From NCBI RefSeq assembly GCF_039872745.1, contig NZ_JBDPZD010000005.1, positions 124,001 to 188,000 on the forward strand: a stretch of 64,000 nt of DNA, read 5' to 3'. Source of the DNA: Pelomonas paludis (GTDB lineage: Bacteria > Pseudomonadota > Gammaproteobacteria > Burkholderiales > Burkholderiaceae_C). Position numbers and translations under genes: made by a program. The notes under the pieces were generated by a model that saw nothing but the letters and a program-made list of their open reading frames with translations, was not told the DNA's origin and did no database searches. This document shows, in pieces, positions 9,103 through 17,617 of this stretch; within the stretch, counting starts at the first letter, position 1, and each line of letters opens with the position of its first letter.

Positions 9103-11469
9103 ATGCGCTGGATCAAACGCCTCACGTTGTGCCTGCTTGCCCTGGTGCTGCTGCTTGCTGCCGTGCTGACCGGCTTGTTGCGCGGCAGCCTGGCCCAGCT
9201 CGATGGCGAGCGCAATGCCGGCGCCGCCGACCTGGCCGCCCCGGTCGAGCTGCAGCGCGATGCGCGCGGCTACCTCAGCGTGGTGGCCGAGAGCCGCCTC
9301 GACGCCGCCAGGGCCTTGGGCTTTGCGCATGCGCAGGAGCGCTTCTTCCAGATGGACCTGCTGCGCCGCAATGCCGCCGGCGAGCTGGCTGCCCTCGTGG
9401 GGCCCAAGGCGGTGCCGCTCGACAAGGGGCGGCGCGTGCATCGCTTTCGCGCCCGGGCGGAAGCCGCGCTGGCCGCACTGGAGGCGCCTGACCGCCAACT
9501 GCTCGACGCCTACGCCGCCGGCGCGAATGCCGGCCTGGCCGCGCTCTCGGTGCGCCCGCCCGAGTACCTGCTGCTGCGTCAGACCCCAGCGGCCTGGCGC
9601 GCGGCCGACACCCTGCTGGTCACGCTCAGCATGTACCTTGACCTGCAGCGCGGCCAGGGGCGCGACGAGCTGGCCATGGGCGCGCTGCACAGCCTGGTCC
9701 AGCCCGACTGGTATGCCTTCCTGACCCAGCACAGCAGCGACTACCAAGCCGCGCTGGACGACTCGCGCGTGGACCCGGTGCCCGTGCCCGCCTCGCCCTG
9801 GCCCGCAGCCCTGCGCGCCGCCCAGGTGGCCTGCAGCGACTGCCGTGGCACCGATGCGCGCGACATCGGCTCCAACAACTTCGCCGTCTCGGCCGCCCAC
9901 GCCACGCACGGCCACGCCATGGTGGCCGACGACATGCATCTGGGCCTGCGCGTGCCCGGCACCTGGTTCAAGGCCCGGCTGCAGTGGAAGGAGCAGGGCG
10001 CCACCCGCGACGTGACCGGCGTGACCCTGCCCGGCACGCCGCTGGTCGTGGCCGGCAGCAATGGCCAGGTGGCCTGGGGCTTCACCAACACCACGTCGGA
10101 CTGGACCGATGTGATCCGCCTGCAGCTCTCGGCTGACGGCCAGGCCTACCGCAACGGCGGGGCTGACAAGCCCTTCGTCCGCCACCTGGAGCGCATCGAG
10201 GTGGCCGGTGCTGCTGCCGAGAGCATCGAGGTGCTGGAGACCGACTGGGGCCCCGTGCTGGAGCCCGCCGGCCAGCGCGGCCCGCGCCATGCGCTGCGCT
10301 GGGTGGCGTATGACCCGCAGGGCCTCAACGTCGGGCTGCGCCAGCTGGAGCGCGCAGCCACGGTGGACGAGGCTGTGCGCGCCGCCGCCGGCATGGGCCT
10401 GCCCGCGCAGAACCTGATGCTGGCCGACCGCAGCGGCCGCATTGCCTGGACCGTGGCCGGTGCCATACCCCGCCGCGTGGGCAGCGACGACCCCAACCGC
10501 CCGCAGGACTGGAGCGACGGCAAGCCCCGATGGCAGGGCTACCTCGGCCCCGACGAGCAGCCCCGCGTGCTGGACCCCGCCGATGGCCGCCTGTGGACCG
10601 CCAACTCCCGCATGGTGGGCGGCGCCGCGCTGGCCAAGCTGGGCAACGGCGGCTACGACCTGGGCGCCCGCGCCCAGCAGATCCGCGACGCACTGCGGGC
10701 CCAGGACCGCTTTGATGAAGCCGGCCTGCACGCCATCCAGCTGGACCACCGCGCGCTCTTCCTGGCGCGCTGGCAACGCCTGCTGCTGGACCGCGTGCTC
10801 ACGCCCGAGTTTGTCGCCAGCCAAGGCTTGCAGGCCTACCGCCAGCATGTGGAGCAAAGCAGCGAGGCCGCGCGCGTGGATGCCGTGGGCTACGTGCTGG
10901 TGAGGGAGTTCCGCGCCACGCTGTTGGAGCTGCTGTTTGCGCCACTGGCCGGCCAGCTCGAAGCCCAGGGCCACAAGTTTGCCGACCTGCGCCTGGCGCC
11001 CGAGGTGCCCGGCTGGGCGCTGATCCGCGCCGGCCGGCCCGACACCCTGCCCGAAGCCTTTGCCTCCTGGCAGGCGCTGCTACAGGCCGCCGTGCTGCGC
11101 AGCCGCGACGCCCTCATCGCCCGCCACGGCACGCTGGACCAGGCCACCTGGGGCCGCGAGAACCCCGCCAACGTGCGCCACCCGCTGTCTGCCGTGCTGC
11201 CGCCGCTGGCGCGCTGGCTCGACATGCCCCAGCAAGGCCTGGCCGGTGACCGCCACATGCCGCGCGTGCACGCGGCCGGCCACGGCCAGTCCGAGCGCAT
11301 GGTGGTGGCACCCGGCCATGAGGAAGACGGCTGGCTGGTGCTGCCCGGCGGGCAGAGCGGGCATCCGCTGTCGCCCTTCTACGCGGCCGACCACGCGGCC
11401 TGGGTCAGCGGTGAGCGCGTGCCCTTTTTGCCAGAGGCCACTCGGCATCGTTTGATACTTCGGCCCTGA
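9103..11469 (+). CDS. Penicillin acylase-family (S45) N-terminal-nucleophile amidohydrolase
   Basis: 788-residue precursor of an Ntn hydrolase. A membrane anchor or signal segment lies at residues 7-28. The alpha-chain region carries the FAHAQERFFQMDLLRR motif (about 74-89). The autocleavage site and nucleophile are seen as GSNNF, with Ser257 expected to become the N-terminus of the beta chain. AGSNGQVAWGFTNTTSDWTDV follows, as in penicillin G acylase and AHL acylases. The family cleaves amide bonds of beta-lactams, acyl-homoserine lactones or other N-acyl compounds; which one cannot be decided. The protein probably acts in the periplasm. It is flanked by two SDR genes. Confidence 0.88.
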   Translation: MRWIKRLTLCLLALVLLLAAVLTGLLRGSLAQLDGERNAGAADLAAPVELQRDARGYLSVVAESRLDAARALGFAHAQERFFQMDLLRRNAAGELAALVGPKAVPLDKGRRVHRFRARAEAALAALEAPDRQLLDAYAAGANAGLAALSVRPPEYLLLRQTPAAWRAADTLLVTLSMYLDLQRGQGRDELAMGALHSLVQPDWYAFLTQHSSDYQAALDDSRVDPVPVPASPWPAALRAAQVACSDCRGTDARDIGSNNFAVSAAHATHGHAMVADDMHLGLRVPGTWFKARLQWKEQGATRDVTGVTLPGTPLVVAGSNGQVAWGFTNTTSDWTDVIRLQLSADGQAYRNGGADKPFVRHLERIEVAGAAAESIEVLETDWGPVLEPAGQRGPRHALRWVAYDPQGLNVGLRQLERAATVDEAVRAAAGMGLPAQNLMLADRSGRIAWTVAGAIPRRVGSDDPNRPQDWSDGKPRWQGYLGPDEQPRVLDPADGRLWTANSRMVGGAALAKLGNGGYDLGARAQQIRDALRAQDRFDEAGLHAIQLDHRALFLARWQRLLLDRVLTPEFVASQGLQAYRQHVEQSSEAARVDAVGYVLVREFRATLLELLFAPLAGQLEAQGHKFADLRLAPEVPGWALIRAGRPDTLPEAFASWQALLQAAVLRSRDALIARHGTLDQATWGRENPANVRHPLSAVLPPLARWLDMPQQGLAGDRHMPRVHAAGHGQSERMVVAPGHEEDGWLVLPGGQSGHPLSPFYAADHAAWVSGERVPFLPEATRHRLILRP

Positions 11470-11501
11470 GAGCCCTCGAACAAATCCGGCCCACCTCGCC
11501 C

Positions 11502-12260
11502 ATGCCAACCTCACCAACCTCCCGCATTGCTCTCGTCACCGGCGCCGGCAGCGGCATTGGCCGCGCCGTGGCGCAAGCCCTGGCCGAGGCCGGCTGGCAG
11601 CTCGCGCTGCTGGGGCGCCGTGAGGCCGCGCTGCGCGAGACCGCTGTCAGCCTCGCCACGCCTGAGGCCCTGGTGCTGCCCGCCGACGTGACCGACGAGG
11701 CCCAGGTGGCCCACGCCTATGCGCAGCTTGAGGCGCGCTTTGGCCGGCTCGACCTTTTGTTCAACAACGCCGGCGTGTCGTCCCGCAAGGTGGCGGTGGA
11801 CGAGCTCTCGGTCGAGGAATGGCGCGCGGTGGTGGACACCAACCTCACCGGCAGCTTCCTGTGCGCCCGCGCCGCCTTTGCGCTGATGAAACGCCAGCAG
11901 CCGCGCGGCGGCCGCATCGTCAACAACGGCTCCATCTCGGCCCATGTGCCCCGGCCCTTCTCGGCGCCCTACACGGCCACCAAACACGCCGTCACCGGCC
12001 TCACGCGCAGCCTCGGGCTCGACGGCCGAGCGCACGACATCGCGGTGGGCCAGATCGACATCGGCAACGCCGCCACCAGCATGGCCACGCCCATGCAGCA
12101 GGGCATCCTGCAGGCCAATGGCCAAGTGGCCGTCGAGCCCACGGTGGACGTGGCTGAGGTGGCGCGGGCGGTGGTCTACATGGCCAGCCTGCCGCTGGGG
12201 GCCAATGTGCCCTTCATGACCGTGATGGCCACGGCCATGCCCTACATCGGGCGGGGCTGA
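11502..12260 (+). CDS. SDR-family NAD(P)-dependent oxidoreductase
   Basis: 252-residue classical short-chain dehydrogenase. VTGAGSGIGRAV binds the dinucleotide, NNAGVSS is the structural motif, and the catalytic triad is visible as GSIS followed by YTATK (Tyr and Lys). Length and motif spacing are normal. It starts 32 bases after the acylase gene and ends immediately before a convergent gene on the other strand, with no room for a terminator between them. The substrate is not evident; the SDR-acylase-SDR order suggests a shared pathway. Confidence 0.9.
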   Translation: MPTSPTSRIALVTGAGSGIGRAVAQALAEAGWQLALLGRREAALRETAVSLATPEALVLPADVTDEAQVAHAYAQLEARFGRLDLLFNNAGVSSRKVAVDELSVEEWRAVVDTNLTGSFLCARAAFALMKRQQPRGGRIVNNGSISAHVPRPFSAPYTATKHAVTGLTRSLGLDGRAHDIAVGQIDIGNAATSMATPMQQGILQANGQVAVEPTVDVAEVARAVVYMASLPLGANVPFMTVMATAMPYIGRG

Positions 12261-12953
12261 CTACTTCAGCTTGATCTCGCCGTACCAGGTCTTGGCGCGG
12301 CTGCGGGTGTTGTCGGTGTCGGTCATCACCGCAAAGGACGCCAGCTTGCCGGGCTCCTCGCCAAAGGCGAGCCGGAAGTCGGCTGCCAGGTCGCGCTTGT
12401 GGTCGCGCCAGTGGCGGCGCTCGCCGGGGCCCGAGTCCACGACGATCTTGCGGATGCGGTCACTGCGCGGGTGGATCACCACCGTGCCCACCGGCAGCTC
12501 GGCATCCCACACATAGACCAGGCTGGCATAGGGCGGCGTGTGGCCGGTGAGGGCATGGGCCAGCTCGAACATCATGCGGGTCTTGAGCGGCAGGGCATCG
12601 ATGTCGCCCTCAAAGCCGAAGACCACGCGGGCCACGGCGTCGGAGCGCTCGGCAACACCGACGTTGGCGTTGGGAAGCATGTCTTGCACCCACCACGAGA
12701 ACTCGACCTCGTGCACCGGCTGCGGGCCGCCGGGCAGGCGCTTCATCCAGAAGCTGGCCGAGGCATCGGCCTCGGCCGCGAAGGCCGGTCGGCCGTCTTT
12801 CTCGGCCCAGCTGTAGCGGGTGGCGCGCTTGCCGGGGATGGGGATGTTCTCCCAGCCGTCCACACTGGGGCTGGCCGTGGGCGGCGCTGACGCGCAGGCC
12901 GCCAGCAGGGCGGCCAGGAGCGTGATCAGCAAAGTGCGCAGCGGCGTGAACAT
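12261..12953 (-). CDS. DUF3047 lipoprotein
   Basis: 230 residues. The N-terminus is a lipoprotein signal with lipobox LLAAC (Cys about residue 20). The rest matches the pattern of DUF3047 proteins: the phrase RYSWAEKDGRPAFAAEADASASFW, the VEFSWWVQD strand and VSDRI/RKIVVDSGP near the C-terminus. DUF3047 members are envelope proteins of unknown function. The stop codon abuts the stop of the convergent SDR gene. Confidence 0.8.
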   Translation of the reverse strand: MFTPLRTLLITLLAALLAACASAPPTASPSVDGWENIPIPGKRATRYSWAEKDGRPAFAAEADASASFWMKRLPGGPQPVHEVEFSWWVQDMLPNANVGVAERSDAVARVVFGFEGDIDALPLKTRMMFELAHALTGHTPPYASLVYVWDAELPVGTVVIHPRSDRIRKIVVDSGPGERRHWRDHKRDLAADFRLAFGEEPGKLASFAVMTDTDNTRSRAKTWYGEIKLK

Positions 12954-13100
12954 GGGGGTGAGTGGCTCTTCAGCGTCGGCCCGATTCGATCACGCAGCCC
13001 GTGACACCGGGGTGGTCGCCGGGCAGTAGCGCTCGCAGCGGTGTCAAACCCGTCACGCGGCAGGGCGGTTTGCGAGGCTTCAGCGGCTGATCAACGGAGG

Positions 13101-14459
13101 TCAACGAGCGGGGCGCAGCGCCTCGGCCGCCTGCACCCAGGCCAGCGCCTCGCCGGGCGTGACGGGGCCATCGGCGGCGTCCACCTCGACGACGACGAGA
13201 TACCCCGCCAGCGACTCGGTGGCCACGCCGGCATAGGCCTGGGCCAGGCGCAGTTGCTGGCTACTGAGCAGCCGACCAGTGCTGGCGTCCCAGCGCTCGG
13301 GGGCCACCAGGCAGCCGGCCGAGGGTGTGCCGGGCAGGAAGCGCGCTGCCGGGTGGTAGGCCTCGGTGCGCACCACGCTGCCGTGGGCCAGGATCTCATC
13401 ACGGCCTGCACGGCCGGCCAGCCAGGCCTCCTTGAAGGGCGCATAGCCTTGCCAACTGGGCGGCAGGAAGCTGTCGTAGGTGGCCTCGGTCCAGGGCTCG
13501 CTGCGGGTGGCGTGCTCGAACTCGGCGACCGTCGCCTCGATCGGCAGCTTGCTGTGTAGGAAGGGCGTGGGCCCGATGGTGGGGTTGCTGGCCGCCACGC
13601 TGCTGCCCACGATGGTGAACAGGCCCTGGGGCGTGTTGCCATTGGTGATGGTGCCTGGCAGGCCGGAGCGGGCCAGCGCGAGTTGGGGGATGGCCAGCAG
13701 CTCGCCGTTCGCCTCGCGCAGGAAGCGGCCATCGGGTGCGCGCACCAGGGCCAGGCCGATGTGCTGGCGGCCTGGCCGCTGCAGGCTGAAGACCACCGGG
13801 TAGCCGGGCCGCAGCGGCGCGGCCAGCAGTTCAGCCAGCGGCGGGTGCTGCGGCGCTGCGCTGTCCAGCCGCTGCATCAGCGCCGTCAAGCGCGCGTCGT
13901 CGCGCCATTGCGGGAACTGCTGCGGGATGCGCTCGCGCAGCCGTGCCTCGACCCCGGGCACGCGGGCGGCCAGCAGGGTGTAGGCCGCAATCGCAAAGGG
14001 CTTGGTCTCGGGCAGCTGAGGCAGCAGGGGCTCGACCAGCGGCGCTGCCTCCTGCGGGTAGAGCGTGTGCGCGGCCGTGAGCAGCGCGCGCTGAGTGTTG
14101 GCGTCCAGCGCTGGCAGGTTAGGCAGCGCGGCCAGCAGCATGGGACGGGCGGTGTCGATCTCGGTGTCGTAGTGGGCCGCGAGGTCGAGCAGGCCGGGCA
14201 GGGCGGCCAGGCGCTCGGGGCCGTCCGGCAGGGCCAGGCCGCTGCGCAGCCGGGCCAGGTCGGCCTCGCGCTGGGCTTGCTCGCCGGCATCGCTGGTGGC
14301 GGGCCACTGCAGGTCGGCCGGGCGCAGCGCCAGCAGTTGGGTCGCCGTGTAGCTGGGGGGCGCTGGCGGGGGTTGGACGGTGCTGCAGCCGGCCAGGGCG
14401 AGCAGCACCCCCAGCAGCACGAGAGCGGCGCCCCGCAGGCGCCAGGAACGAGCATTCAT
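13101..14459 (-). CDS. Lipoprotein with YkuD-like (L,D-transpeptidase) C-terminal motif
   Basis: 452 residues from the ATG at 14459. A lipobox (LALAGCS, Cys about residue 23) predicts a lipid anchor. Residues 30-220 are Ala/Leu-rich helical sequence. The C-terminal half has a beta-rich segment (PGYPVVFSLQRPGRQHIGLAL, GNTPQGLFTIVG) and then HGSVV...GTPSAGCLVAP, with Cys383 in an S-x-GC context like the SHGCxR motif of YkuD L,D-transpeptidases. That suggests a cysteine transpeptidase or a relative acting on peptidoglycan. The spacing between the HG pair and the Cys is longer than usual, so the assignment is tentative. The longer frame upstream (to 14972) is a shadow of the yceI gene on the other strand. 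Confidence 0.7.
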   Translation of the reverse strand: MNARSWRLRGAALVLLGVLLALAGCSTVQPPPAPPSYTATQLLALRPADLQWPATSDAGEQAQREADLARLRSGLALPDGPERLAALPGLLDLAAHYDTEIDTARPMLLAALPNLPALDANTQRALLTAAHTLYPQEAAPLVEPLLPQLPETKPFAIAAYTLLAARVPGVEARLRERIPQQFPQWRDDARLTALMQRLDSAAPQHPPLAELLAAPLRPGYPVVFSLQRPGRQHIGLALVRAPDGRFLREANGELLAIPQLALARSGLPGTITNGNTPQGLFTIVGSSVAASNPTIGPTPFLHSKLPIEATVAEFEHATRSEPWTEATYDSFLPPSWQGYAPFKEAWLAGRAGRDEILAHGSVVRTEAYHPAARFLPGTPSAGCLVAPERWDASTGRLLSSQQLRLAQAYAGVATESLAGYLVVVEVDAADGPVTPGEALAWVQAAEALRPAR

Positions 14460-14546
14460 GCGGGCGAGGTTACCCCGGGATGTCGAGAGCCCGGCACCTG
14501 CTTCGTCATGCTGACAATCGCCGCCGACAAACTCTCTGCCCTGCCC

Positions 14547-15116
14547 ATGAAACACCTGCTGCTCGCGCTCTGCCTCCCCATGACCCTGGCGCAAGCCGCG
14601 CCCGTGACCTACCAGATCGACCCCGCCCACACCTTCCCCAGCTTCGAGGCTGACCACATGGGCATCTCGGTCTGGCGCGGCAAGCTCAACCGCAGCAGCG
14701 GCAGCGTGGTCTACGACAAGGCTGCCGGCACGGGTACGGTGGAGGTCAGCATGGACCTGGCCAGCATCGATTTCGGCCTCTCGGCGCTGAACGATTGGGC
14801 GCGCGGCCAGGCCCTCTTCAACCTGGCCAGCAAGCCCGCCACGGCGGTCTACAAGGGCCGGCTGGCCACGCCGGTGAACGGCGTGCCGAGCAAGGTGGAG
14901 GGGGAGTTGAGCCTCAACGGCGTGACGCGGCCGGTGACGCTGTCCATCAGTGCGCTCAAGTGCGTCCCGCACCCGCTGTCAAAGCGTGATCTCTGCGGTG
15001 CGGATGCCTATGGCAGCTTCCAGCGCGACGACTTCGGCCTCACGGCCGGCAAGGACTATGGCTTCAAGATGGATGTGCAGTTGCGCATCCAGATCGAGGC
15101 GGTGGCGACGGAGTAG
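14547..15116 (+). CDS. YceI-family periplasmic protein
   Basis: 189 residues starting MKHLLLALCLP, a standard signal peptide ending near AQA. The mature protein shows the YceI lipocalin-like pattern: YQIDPAHTFPSFEADHMGISVWRGKLNRSSG, then VEVSMDLASIDFG, and a VEGELSLNGVTRPVTLSI strand. YceI proteins bind isoprenoid-like lipids in the periplasm and are often induced by base or envelope stress. The gene is divergent from the YkuD-like lipoprotein gene, with about 87 bases between. Confidence 0.9.
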   Translation: MKHLLLALCLPMTLAQAAPVTYQIDPAHTFPSFEADHMGISVWRGKLNRSSGSVVYDKAAGTGTVEVSMDLASIDFGLSALNDWARGQALFNLASKPATAVYKGRLATPVNGVPSKVEGELSLNGVTRPVTLSISALKCVPHPLSKRDLCGADAYGSFQRDDFGLTAGKDYGFKMDVQLRIQIEAVATE

Positions 15117-15129
15117 TGCAGCTTGGGCT

Positions 15130-15510
15130 TTAGTGCACCAGGCCGATGAACTCGCCCGCGCCCTGGTAGTCGTTGAACAGCTGCTCTGCCAACTCGCACA
15201 GCTCGGGCTCATCGCTGGCAGCACCTTCGGCCAGGCGGTCAAAGGCATAGATGCGGTCGTAGAGCATGCGCGTGGGCTGCAGCGGGATGCCGGCATTGGC
15301 CATCAACTGACCAAAGCGCATCAGGTCTGCGCTTTGCACGCCGCCGGTGGTGGGGCCTGACACGCTGAGCCCCAGCTCGCGGATATCGCCCAGGTGCAGG
15401 CCGGCTGCGATCTTGAGCCCCGAGTTGGCGCCACGCCAGGCATGCCCAGGGTCGCCCAGGCCGGCAGGTTCGTCGGCGGGGATGGGGATGAGGTGCAGGG
15501 GGATCAGCAT
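15130..15510 (-). CDS. Conserved-looking small protein, unknown
   Basis: 126 residues. Acidic C-terminal half (DEPELCELAEQLFNDYQGAGEFIGLVH) and a Gly/Leu-rich N-terminal half; no signal peptide or membrane segment. I do not recognise the family. A weak GGAG precedes the ATG at 15510 on the minus strand. It lies 92 bases downstream of the cupin/ECF sigma operon on the same strand, so it could be its last gene. Confidence 0.55.
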   Translation of the reverse strand: MLIPLHLIPIPADEPAGLGDPGHAWRGANSGLKIAAGLHLGDIRELGLSVSGPTTGGVQSADLMRFGQLMANAGIPLQPTRMLYDRIYAFDRLAEGAASDEPELCELAEQLFNDYQGAGEFIGLVH

Positions 15511-15602
15511 GGCGTTGGCTCCAAGGAGGCTTGGGCCAGATGCTGACGGCTCGCGGCAAAACTTAAGCCGGAATTAGCGGGTGCTTTGCCGGCTGATTCG
15601 AT

Positions 15603-16445
15603 TCAAGTTTCGCCAGCGATGAATTGCAGCTCGACGTCGCCATGGGCAAAGAGCACCCCGGCCGTCTCGGCGCGCGTCAGGGCGTGCTGCGTGCCGGCGG
15701 GCGCGACCTGGTAGTCGCCGGCCTGCATCAACACGTCGTCCAGGAAGAGCTCGCCTGCGAGCATCAGGCACTCTTCGTCGTGACCATGGGTGTGGAGAGG
15801 CACGAAGGCGCCGGGGTCCACTTGGTAGAGCAGCGCGGCTTCGTCACCTTCGGCCCAGAGCACGCGGCGGCGGATGCCGGGGCCATAGGCGGGCCAGCCG
15901 GCCTCGCAGTCGCGCACCAGCCGGCTCGCATCGCCCGGGCGTGCCGGTGCCTCGCGCACAAAGAGCCGTGCTCCCTGTGGGCCGGCCTGCAGCGAGGCGG
16001 CTGCCGTGGCGGGCAGGCGCAGATAGTCACGCAGGCTGAGTTCGTGGCCGGCCAAGCAGGCGCTGCCAGCCATCACCAGGCATTCCAGCGTGGCGCCTGG
16101 CAGGCTTGGCAAGGTGGGGATGTCTGCGCCTGGGGCGAGGTCCAGCAAGCGCACACGCTGCGGCTCGCCTCGGCGCAATGGCCGGTCGGTGGCGGCGGTG
16201 TAGAGCAGCCGGGCGCTGACACCTTCGGCCAGCGCCTCGGGCGCGGCGCGGCGCAGGCGTGTGGTGTGCATGCCGGCTTCCTTAGCGTGTGAGCGGGCGA
16301 GGCGACCTGCCAGGCTGCTGCGGGCGCTCGATGCGGCCGGCGTGGGCGCCGCCCAGGCCTGGGCAAAGGGCTCACTGAGCAAGGGGCTGAGGTCGTCGGG
16401 CAGCGCCGCGTCGGTGTCGGGGGAGAGCGGAGGCGTGGGCTTCAT
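15603..16445 (-). CDS. Bicupin ChrR-like protein next to an ECF sigma factor
   Basis: 280 residues. The C-terminal cupin (about 180-278) keeps the metal ligands in PLHTHGHDEECLMLAGELF and the downstream AGTQHAL. The preceding cupin-like region (about 75-165) has lost the histidines. This is the architecture of the ChrR cupin-like domain, but the N-terminus is a Pro/Ala/Ser-rich segment without the HxxxCxxC zinc anti-sigma motif. ChrR proteins release their ECF sigma in response to singlet oxygen or other stress. Here the gene starts 14 bases after the sigma gene, so it is the obvious candidate regulator, with an unproven mechanism. Confidence 0.78.
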   Translation of the reverse strand: MKPTPPLSPDTDAALPDDLSPLLSEPFAQAWAAPTPAASSARSSLAGRLARSHAKEAGMHTTRLRRAAPEALAEGVSARLLYTAATDRPLRRGEPQRVRLLDLAPGADIPTLPSLPGATLECLVMAGSACLAGHELSLRDYLRLPATAAASLQAGPQGARLFVREAPARPGDASRLVRDCEAGWPAYGPGIRRRVLWAEGDEAALLYQVDPGAFVPLHTHGHDEECLMLAGELFLDDVLMQAGDYQVAPAGTQHALTRAETAGVLFAHGDVELQFIAGET

Positions 16446-16459
16446 GATGGGGGCTTGGG

Positions 16460-17152
16460 TCAGGACACCAAGGCGTGGGCAGCGCCCTCGCCCAGCACCT
16501 GGCGCAGGCTGTGCAGCGCGCGGCGGATCTGGGACTTGACGGTGCCCAGCGGCAAGGCCATCTGGGCGGCAATCTCTTCGTGGCTGAGGCCATTGAAAAA
16601 AGCCAGGGCCACGAGCTGGCGGGGCTGGGGCTTGAGCAGCAGCAGGGCCTCATGCAGGTCGGCATGGCCGCGCGCCACGGCCAGCAGTTCGTCGCCGGGG
16701 TCGATGCCCGCGTCGGGCGGTGCGGGCAGGGCCTCGTCGTCCAGGCTGTCGGCCACGAAGCGCGCCTCGTGCCGCAGGGCGTCGATGGCGCGCGAGCGAG
16801 CCATGCCCAGCAACCAAGTCAGCGCCTTGCCCCGCGAGGCATCAAAGCGCGGCGCCTGGCGCCAGACCTGGAAGAACACCTCCTCGACCACCTCCTCAGC
16901 CAACTGCGGCCGCCGCACCACGCGCAGCACCAGGCCCCAGACGCGTGAGAGCGTGGCGTCGTAGAGCAGCATCAGTGCGCGCTCGTCGTGGTCGACGATG
17001 CGGTCGATCCAGGCGCAGAGCTGGGCCTCGTCGGCGGCCGGGGTGCGGGGCAGGGCCGGCGCGGCATCGACCGGCGCCTCGTCCTCGTCAGGCTCAAAGT
17101 CCAGGACCTCGGGCTCTGCGGGCGCTGGCAGCTCAGGGTCAGAAGCGTGCAT
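16460..17152 (-). CDS. ECF RNA polymerase sigma factor
   Basis: 230 residues. Region 2 is seen from DERALMLLYDATLSRVWGLVLRV through the VVEEVFFQVWRQAPRFD box and GKALTWLLGMARSRAIDALR. Region 4 is GLSHEEIAAQMALPLGTVKSQIRRALHSLRQ. About 50 acidic, Pro-rich residues precede region 2. ATG 17152 lies inside the 3' end of the upstream cupin gene (14-base overlap), implying coupling; the longer frame to 17392 is a shadow. Two promoter-like elements GCATCC-N16-CGTA face away from each other in the divergent region upstream, suggesting autoregulation plus control of the SRPBCC gene. The stimulus is unknown. Confidence 0.92.
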   Translation of the reverse strand: MHASDPELPAPAEPEVLDFEPDEDEAPVDAAPALPRTPAADEAQLCAWIDRIVDHDERALMLLYDATLSRVWGLVLRVVRRPQLAEEVVEEVFFQVWRQAPRFDASRGKALTWLLGMARSRAIDALRHEARFVADSLDDEALPAPPDAGIDPGDELLAVARGHADLHEALLLLKPQPRQLVALAFFNGLSHEEIAAQMALPLGTVKSQIRRALHSLRQVLGEGAAHALVS

Positions 17153-17546
17153 GCTCGGCCTCGGGGATGGCGCCACGCAAAAAGAGGGTGGCCCCGGTCG
17201 CGGTGTGGATGCGGGCGTGCAGATGCCCAGCCCGCGCCAGATGGTAGCCACCGGGCCCCACCTCGATGCGGCTGCCCACGCAGAGCCGGCCGGCCAGCAC
17301 CAGGCACTCTTCGTCCTGCGGGTGGCGGTGTGGCGGGATCTCGGCGCCGGGCGCCAGTTGCAGCAGATAGGAGAGGGCGCCGCCCGACTCATGCAGCACC
17401 TTGATGCGCACGCCGGGCAGCCAGTCCTGCCACGGCGCCGCGCCGGGCTCGCCGTCGGCGGCCAGAGTCAGGTGGGCTGCCTCGGCATCGGCCACGCGCT
17501 CGATCACGCGGCTGCGCAGGCGGCGGGGTGGGGCGGCGGTGGGCAT
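17139..17546 (-). CDS. Single-cupin protein, first gene of the ECF sigma operon
   Basis: 135 residues from ATG 17546. A compact cupin domain with metal ligands in PPHRHPQDEECLVLAGRLCVG and a second box ARAGHLHARIHT. It resembles the C-terminal cupin of the 280-residue protein two genes downstream, so the sigma factor is bracketed by two related sensors. There is no anti-sigma zinc motif here either. The start codon lies 8 bases after a CGTA -10-like element on the minus strand, so the transcript would be nearly leaderless. Confidence 0.8.
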   Translation of the reverse strand: MPTAAPPRRLRSRVIERVADAEAAHLTLAADGEPGAAPWQDWLPGVRIKVLHESGGALSYLLQLAPGAEIPPHRHPQDEECLVLAGRLCVGSRIEVGPGGYHLARAGHLHARIHTATGATLFLRGAIPEAEHARF

Positions 17547-17554
17547 GCGGGGTG

Positions 17555-17580
17555 TACGTCGCCAGCGCTGGTTTGGATGC
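17555..17580 (-). promoter_or_regulatory. Putative ECF sigma promoter (cupin-sigma-ChrR operon)
   Basis: On the minus strand: GCATCC (17580-17575), 16-base spacer, CGTA (17558-17555), 8 bases before the cupin ATG. The same elements with the same spacing appear in the opposite direction on the plus strand. ATCC in the -35 and TA in the -10 recall the TGATCC-N18-TA promoters of RpoE-ChrR type sigma factors. Confidence 0.55.
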
Positions 17581-17582
17581 AG

Positions 17583-17608
17583 GCATCCGCCGGCCGGGCC
17601 TGCGCGTA
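17583..17608 (+). promoter_or_regulatory. Putative ECF sigma promoter (SRPBCC gene)
   Basis: On the plus strand: GCATCC (17583-17588), 16-base spacer, CGTA (17605-17608), 9 bases before the SRPBCC ATG. With its mirror image, the two -35 boxes form the palindrome GGATGC-AG-GCATCC (17575-17588). Confidence 0.55.
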
Positions 17609-17617
17609 TCCAGACGC

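Noticed and set aside
8164..10974. 936-residue minus-strand frame opposite the SDR and acylase genes
   Set aside because: Spans several genes and terminators and encodes low-complexity Ala/Gly/Gln/His sequence; the plus-strand genes have clear motifs.
13683..14546. Long plus-strand frame before the yceI gene
   Set aside because: It is the antisense shadow of the YkuD-like lipoprotein; its composition (Gln/Arg/Gly-rich) is not protein-like and yceI has its own ATG and signal peptide.
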